The notes beneath the pieces were generated by a model, which was not told the origin of the DNA, did no database searches, and saw only the letters and a program-made list of their open reading frames with translations. The translations under genes were made by a program, and so were the position numbers. A stretch of 64,000 nt of DNA, taken from Ferribacterium limneticum (GTDB lineage Bacteria; Pseudomonadota; Gammaproteobacteria; Burkholderiales; Rhodocyclaceae). Position 1 is the stretch's first letter; the number at the start of each line of letters is the position of its first letter. Location of the stretch: contig NZ_CP075190.1 in assembly GCF_020510585.1 (NCBI RefSeq), positions 2,292,001 to 2,356,000 of the forward strand, written 5' to 3'. This document shows, piece by piece, positions 60,506 through 64,000 of the stretch.

Positions 60506-62722
60506 ATGGAAATTAAGGTCAATTTTCTCGACAAGCTTCGTCTTGAAGCCAAGTTCGATGACTTCACGGTCATCGCCGACCAGCCTATCCGCTACAAGGG
60601 CGATGGCTCGGCGCCGGGGCCGTTCGATTACTTTCTGGCTTCGTCGGCCTTGTGTGCGGCTTACTTCGTGAAGTTGTACTGCGACACGCGCAATATTCCG
60701 ACCGAAAACATCCGCCTGTCGCAGAACAACATCGTTGATCCGGAAAACCGCTACCGGCAGATTTTCAAGATCCAGGTCGAGTTGCCGGCGGATATCTCGG
60801 CCAAGGATCGGCAGGGCATTTTGCGCTCCATCGACCGTTGTACGGTGAAAAAGGTCGTGCAAACCGGGCCCGAGTTCGTGATCGAGGAAGTGGAAAATCT
60901 GGATGCCGATGCGCAGGCTTTGCTAACGCTGAATCCGGGTTCGGAAGCGAGCACCTATATCGCCGGCAAGGATCTGCCGCTCGAGCAAACCATCGCCAAC
61001 ATGTCCGGCCTTTTGGCGGGCTTGGGCATGAAGATTGAAATCGCTTCCTGGCGCAATCTGGTGCCCAACGTCTGGTCGCTGCATATCCGCGATGCGCACT
61101 CGCCGATGTGTTTTACCAATGGCAAGGGCGCGACCAAGGAAAGCGCCTTGGCGTCGGCGTTGGGTGAATTCATCGAGCGGGCGAATTGCAATCACTTCTA
61201 CAACGACCAGTTCTGGGGCGAAGACATCGCCAACGCGGCGTTCGTGCATTACCCGAACGAGCGCTGGTTCAAGCCGGGCCGCAAGAATGCGCTGCCGGCC
61301 GGGATTCTCGATGAATACTGCCGGGAGATTTACAACCCCGATGGCGAGTTGCGCGGCTCACATCTTTACGACACCAACTCCGGCAATACCGGGCGCGGCA
61401 TCTGCACGCTGCCCTATGTCCGCCAGTCGGACGGCGAAACGGTGTATTTCCCGACCAACCTGATCGACAACCTGTTCCTGAGCAACGGCATGAGTGCCGG
61501 CAACACGCTGGCCGAAGCGCAGGTGCAATGCCTGTCGGAAATCTTCGAGCGCGCGGTCAAGCGCGAAATCCTCGAAGGCGAAATCGCCCTGCCGGACGTA
61601 CCGCAGGACGTGCTGGCGAAGTACCCCGGCATCCAGGCCGGCATCGAGGAACTGGAAAAACAGGGTTTTCCGGTACTGGTCAAGGATGCGTCGCTGGGCG
61701 GGGAGTTTCCGGTCATGTGCGTCACCTTGATGAACCCGCGCACTGGCGGCGTGTTTGCCTCGTTCGGCGCGCACCCGAGCCTGGAGGTGGCGCTGGAACG
61801 CAGCCTGACCGAGCTGCTGCAGGGGCGCAGTTTTGAAGGCCTGAACGATTTGCCGCGGCCGACCTTCGAGAGCAACGCCGTCACCGAGCCGAACAATTTT
61901 GTTGAACACTTCATCGATTCCAGCGGCGTGGTGTCGTGGCGCTTTTTCAGCGCCAAGGCCGACTACGAATTTGTCGAGTGGGATTTTTCCGGCCAGGGTG
62001 AAAACTCCAATGCCGACGAGGCCGCCGCCTTGTTCGGGATTCTCGAAAACATGGGCAAGCAAGTGTACATGGCGGTTTATGACCAGCTCGGCGCGACCGC
62101 CTGCCGCATCCTGGTGCCCGGTTATTCGGAAATCTACCCGGTGGAAGACCTGATCTGGGACAACACCAACAAGGCGCTGGCCTTCCGCGCCGACATCCTC
62201 AACCTGCATCACCTCGACGACGCCGGCCTGGAGGCCTTGCTCGAACGTCTGGAAGACAGCGAACTCGACGATTACACCGACATCATCACCTTGATCGGCG
62301 TCGAGTTTGACGAGAACACGGACTGGGGTCAGCTGACCATTCTCGAGTTGAAGCTGCTGATCAATCTCGCCTTGCAGCAATTCGAAGCGGCGCACGAGCT
62401 GGTGGGAACCTTCCTGCAATACAACGAAAACACGGTCGAGCGCGGCTTGTTCTATCAGGCCTTGAATGTGGTGCTCGAGGTGCTGCTCGACGACGAGCTG
62501 GAACTGGACGATTACGTGGTCAATTTCCGCCGCATGTTTGGCAACCCGCGGATGGATGCGGTGCTGGGGTCAGTGGACGGTAGCGTGCGCTTCTTCGGCC
62601 TGACGCCAACGAGCCTGAAACTGGAAGGGCTCGATCGGCACCAGCGCCTGATCGATAGCTACAAAAAACTGCATATGGCGCGGGCCAATGTGGCGGACGG
62701 GGCACTTAAAAAGCACAGCTGA
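60506..62722 (+). CDS. OsmC-YcaO fusion protein
   Basis: 738 residues. An N-terminal OsmC-like domain (about 1-135: DQPIRYKGDGSAPGPFDYFLASSALCAAYFVKLYC, split) is fused to a YcaO domain with the ATP-binding acidic motifs in SALGEFIERANC, QCLSEIFERAVKRE and LERSLTELLQG. The C-terminus (about 600-738) is a helical, acidic region. In OsmC the conserved Cys reduce peroxides; here Cys are in SSALCAAYF and KLYCDTRN. E. coli YcaO (without OsmC) helps ribosomal protein S12 methylthiolation; other YcaO enzymes phosphorylate amide backbones. The natural reaction here is not known. Confidence 0.9.
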   Translation: MEIKVNFLDKLRLEAKFDDFTVIADQPIRYKGDGSAPGPFDYFLASSALCAAYFVKLYCDTRNIPTENIRLSQNNIVDPENRYRQIFKIQVELPADISAKDRQGILRSIDRCTVKKVVQTGPEFVIEEVENLDADAQALLTLNPGSEASTYIAGKDLPLEQTIANMSGLLAGLGMKIEIASWRNLVPNVWSLHIRDAHSPMCFTNGKGATKESALASALGEFIERANCNHFYNDQFWGEDIANAAFVHYPNERWFKPGRKNALPAGILDEYCREIYNPDGELRGSHLYDTNSGNTGRGICTLPYVRQSDGETVYFPTNLIDNLFLSNGMSAGNTLAEAQVQCLSEIFERAVKREILEGEIALPDVPQDVLAKYPGIQAGIEELEKQGFPVLVKDASLGGEFPVMCVTLMNPRTGGVFASFGAHPSLEVALERSLTELLQGRSFEGLNDLPRPTFESNAVTEPNNFVEHFIDSSGVVSWRFFSAKADYEFVEWDFSGQGENSNADEAAALFGILENMGKQVYMAVYDQLGATACRILVPGYSEIYPVEDLIWDNTNKALAFRADILNLHHLDDAGLEALLERLEDSELDDYTDIITLIGVEFDENTDWGQLTILELKLLINLALQQFEAAHELVGTFLQYNENTVERGLFYQALNVVLEVLLDDELELDDYVVNFRRMFGNPRMDAVLGSVDGSVRFFGLTPTSLKLEGLDRHQRLIDSYKKLHMARANVADGALKKHS

Positions 62723-62745
62723 CACGCCCACCACTGAAGCCCACA

Positions 62746-62788
62746 CGATTGCTACGGTCAACCGGAAAAAAGCCCAAAAAATGAAATC
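62746..62788 (-). repeat. Dispersed element, copy 12
   Basis: On the minus strand: ATTTCATTTTTTGGGC arm, TTTTTTC tract, core CGGTTGACCGTAG, then CAATCG. Intergenic, between convergent genes. This is one of the best matches to the consensus. Confidence 0.88.
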
Positions 62789-62807
62789 CATCCAGATGCC
62801 GGGGCGG

Positions 62808-63941
62808 CTAGCCCGGATAAGCGACAGCCTCATTTTCAGCCAGCCGTAGCACCGTAGCCTCTTCGTCAACACCATCCGGCGCATCCGATTTGCCGGAGGC
62901 CAGCAGCCCGAAGCGTTTGAGTTGGGCGCGCAGGATGTTGCGGGAAATGCCAAGCAGGCGGGCGGTGCGGACCTGGTTGTTGTCGCAATGTTCGAAGGCT
63001 TGGCGGACCAGCGTTTCTTCGACCTGCTCGAAGAGGTTGTCACGGTTCTCGTCGAACATGTCCTTGAGGGCCTTGGACAATCGGCAACCGTCATCCTCCT
63101 CGACCACGCTGGCCGGCCGTGAGCTGTTGAGCACCGGCACGCGTTCCTTGATGCGCAGGTCGGCAGATCGGATGACGCCGTCGCGGCAGACGATCAGCGC
63201 GTAGTGGATGACATTTTCCAGCTCGCGGATATTGCCGGCCCAGCCGTAGGAAATCAGCGCCTGACGGGCGTTCGATGAAAACTCGATGGGCCCAAGATGC
63301 AGTTTGGCCCGGTAGCTGTCCACGAAGTGGCGGGCCAGCGGGATGATGTCGCCCGGCCGTTCGCGCAACGGCGGCAGGTTGATCGTCGCAATATTGAGTC
63401 GGTAGTAGAGATCGGCCCGGAAATGTCCGGCTTCGACAGCACTGACCAGATCGACGTTGGTCGCCGCGACCAGCCGGACATCGATATCGATCGGCCTGCG
63501 CGAACCGAGGCGGACAACCTGTCGTTCCTGCAGCACGCGTAGCAATTTGACTTGCATCGGTAGCGGCAGGTCGCCGATTTCGTCGAGGAACAAGGTGCCG
63601 TGCTGGGCCGCTTCGAACCAACCCTGGCGCAGCCCCTGGGCGCCGGTAAACGCCCCGGCTTCATGCCCGAACAGCTCGGCCTCGATGAGGTTTTCGCTGA
63701 AGGCGCCGCAGTTGACCGCGACAAAGGGGCCGCTCCGGCCGCTCTGGTTGTGCACATGGCGGGCGATCAGCTCCTTGCCGGTACCGGTATCGCCAATGAT
63801 CAGCACAGTCGCCTCGCTCGGCGCGATCAGCTCGGTGGTGTTCAGGATATCGAGCGACACCGGATCGTTGAAAACCAGCGCCTTGGCGCGGATGGACAGC
63901 GGATGCGCCTGCGAATCCGGAAAGGTCAGTACTTTGTTCAT
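62808..63941 (-). CDS. Sigma-54-dependent activator (SfnR-like)
   Basis: 377 residues. No receiver domain; only a short N-terminal region (about 1-40) precedes the AAA+ domain. Walker A GDTGTGKE, sigma-54 contact loop GAFTGA (96-101), Walker B FLDEIGDL, and R-finger LRERPGDI are all present; the C-terminal Fis-type HTH is HCDNNQVRTARLLGISRN. This compact layout matches SfnR-type activators, which in Pseudomonas act on organosulfur use. The gene is convergent with the OsmC-YcaO gene. The target is not known. Confidence 0.9.
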   Translation of the reverse strand: MNKVLTFPDSQAHPLSIRAKALVFNDPVSLDILNTTELIAPSEATVLIIGDTGTGKELIARHVHNQSGRSGPFVAVNCGAFSENLIEAELFGHEAGAFTGAQGLRQGWFEAAQHGTLFLDEIGDLPLPMQVKLLRVLQERQVVRLGSRRPIDIDVRLVAATNVDLVSAVEAGHFRADLYYRLNIATINLPPLRERPGDIIPLARHFVDSYRAKLHLGPIEFSSNARQALISYGWAGNIRELENVIHYALIVCRDGVIRSADLRIKERVPVLNSSRPASVVEEDDGCRLSKALKDMFDENRDNLFEQVEETLVRQAFEHCDNNQVRTARLLGISRNILRAQLKRFGLLASGKSDAPDGVDEEATVLRLAENEAVAYPG

Positions 63942-64000
63942 TTCTTTTCTTTCGAAATTGGCGTTTTCCCCGGACCGGACATGCGGACTTCCCCCGCCGG

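Overview
The window looks like a high-GC betaproteobacterial chromosome, most likely from the Rhodocyclales (Dechloromonas/Azonexus-like). This rests on overall gene content (phasin, CysB, type 2 ArgC, CcoG, KdpFABC with KdpDE, split parE and parC) and is an inference, not a phylogenetic test. No rRNA, complete tRNA, CRISPR array or intact insertion sequence was seen.

Layout. 1-3300 is the tail of a locus ending in a DUF6519/beta-helix protein of the kind found beside contractile injection systems. 3388-15705 holds housekeeping and orphan genes: zinc-ribbon and DUF808 membrane proteins, parE, pldA, a RIO kinase, a patatin lipoprotein, argC and a cobalamin-type radical SAM protein. 15731-26015 is a large potassium block: a KdpE-type promoter drives a 30-residue ORF, kdpFABC and a ptsN paralogue; a second, nearly identical promoter drives a tiny membrane peptide, a protein resembling an inactive IS110 N-terminal domain, a small zinc-finger protein, corA, kdpD and kdpE. 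26030-43428 mixes an LRR protein kinase, an isochorismatase/tautomerase pair with a divergent LysR gene, a P-type ATPase, CsgG-like and Sel1 proteins, parC, a phasin, a sirtuin, a FliL-like protein, trmA and rhlE. 43489-45145 is a visibly AT-rich foreign segment carrying one DUF4034-like gene.

45146-63941 is rich in sulfur genes: cysB and an orphan cysA; then, after a MocR regulator, ccoG and an ArsR regulator, a family 2A encapsulin locus on the minus strand (rhodanese, cysteine synthase, serine acetyltransferase, XRE regulator, encapsulin shell, and a cysteine desulfurase with a long disordered cargo-loading N-terminus). In this system the enzymes make cysteine, the encapsulated desulfurase removes its sulfur, and sulfur is stored inside the shell. 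An OsmC-YcaO fusion and an SfnR-like sigma-54 activator follow.

The least expected signal is a dispersed element of about 40 bp, found twelve times (six per strand), with an AT-rich arm and a near-palindromic core CGGTTGACCGTRG. It lies between genes and also inside six protein genes and one micro-ORF. Across the coding copies every stop-free reading frame of the core is used, so the DNA motif rather than a peptide seems to be what is conserved. One copy lies in the disordered cargo domain of the encapsulated desulfurase.
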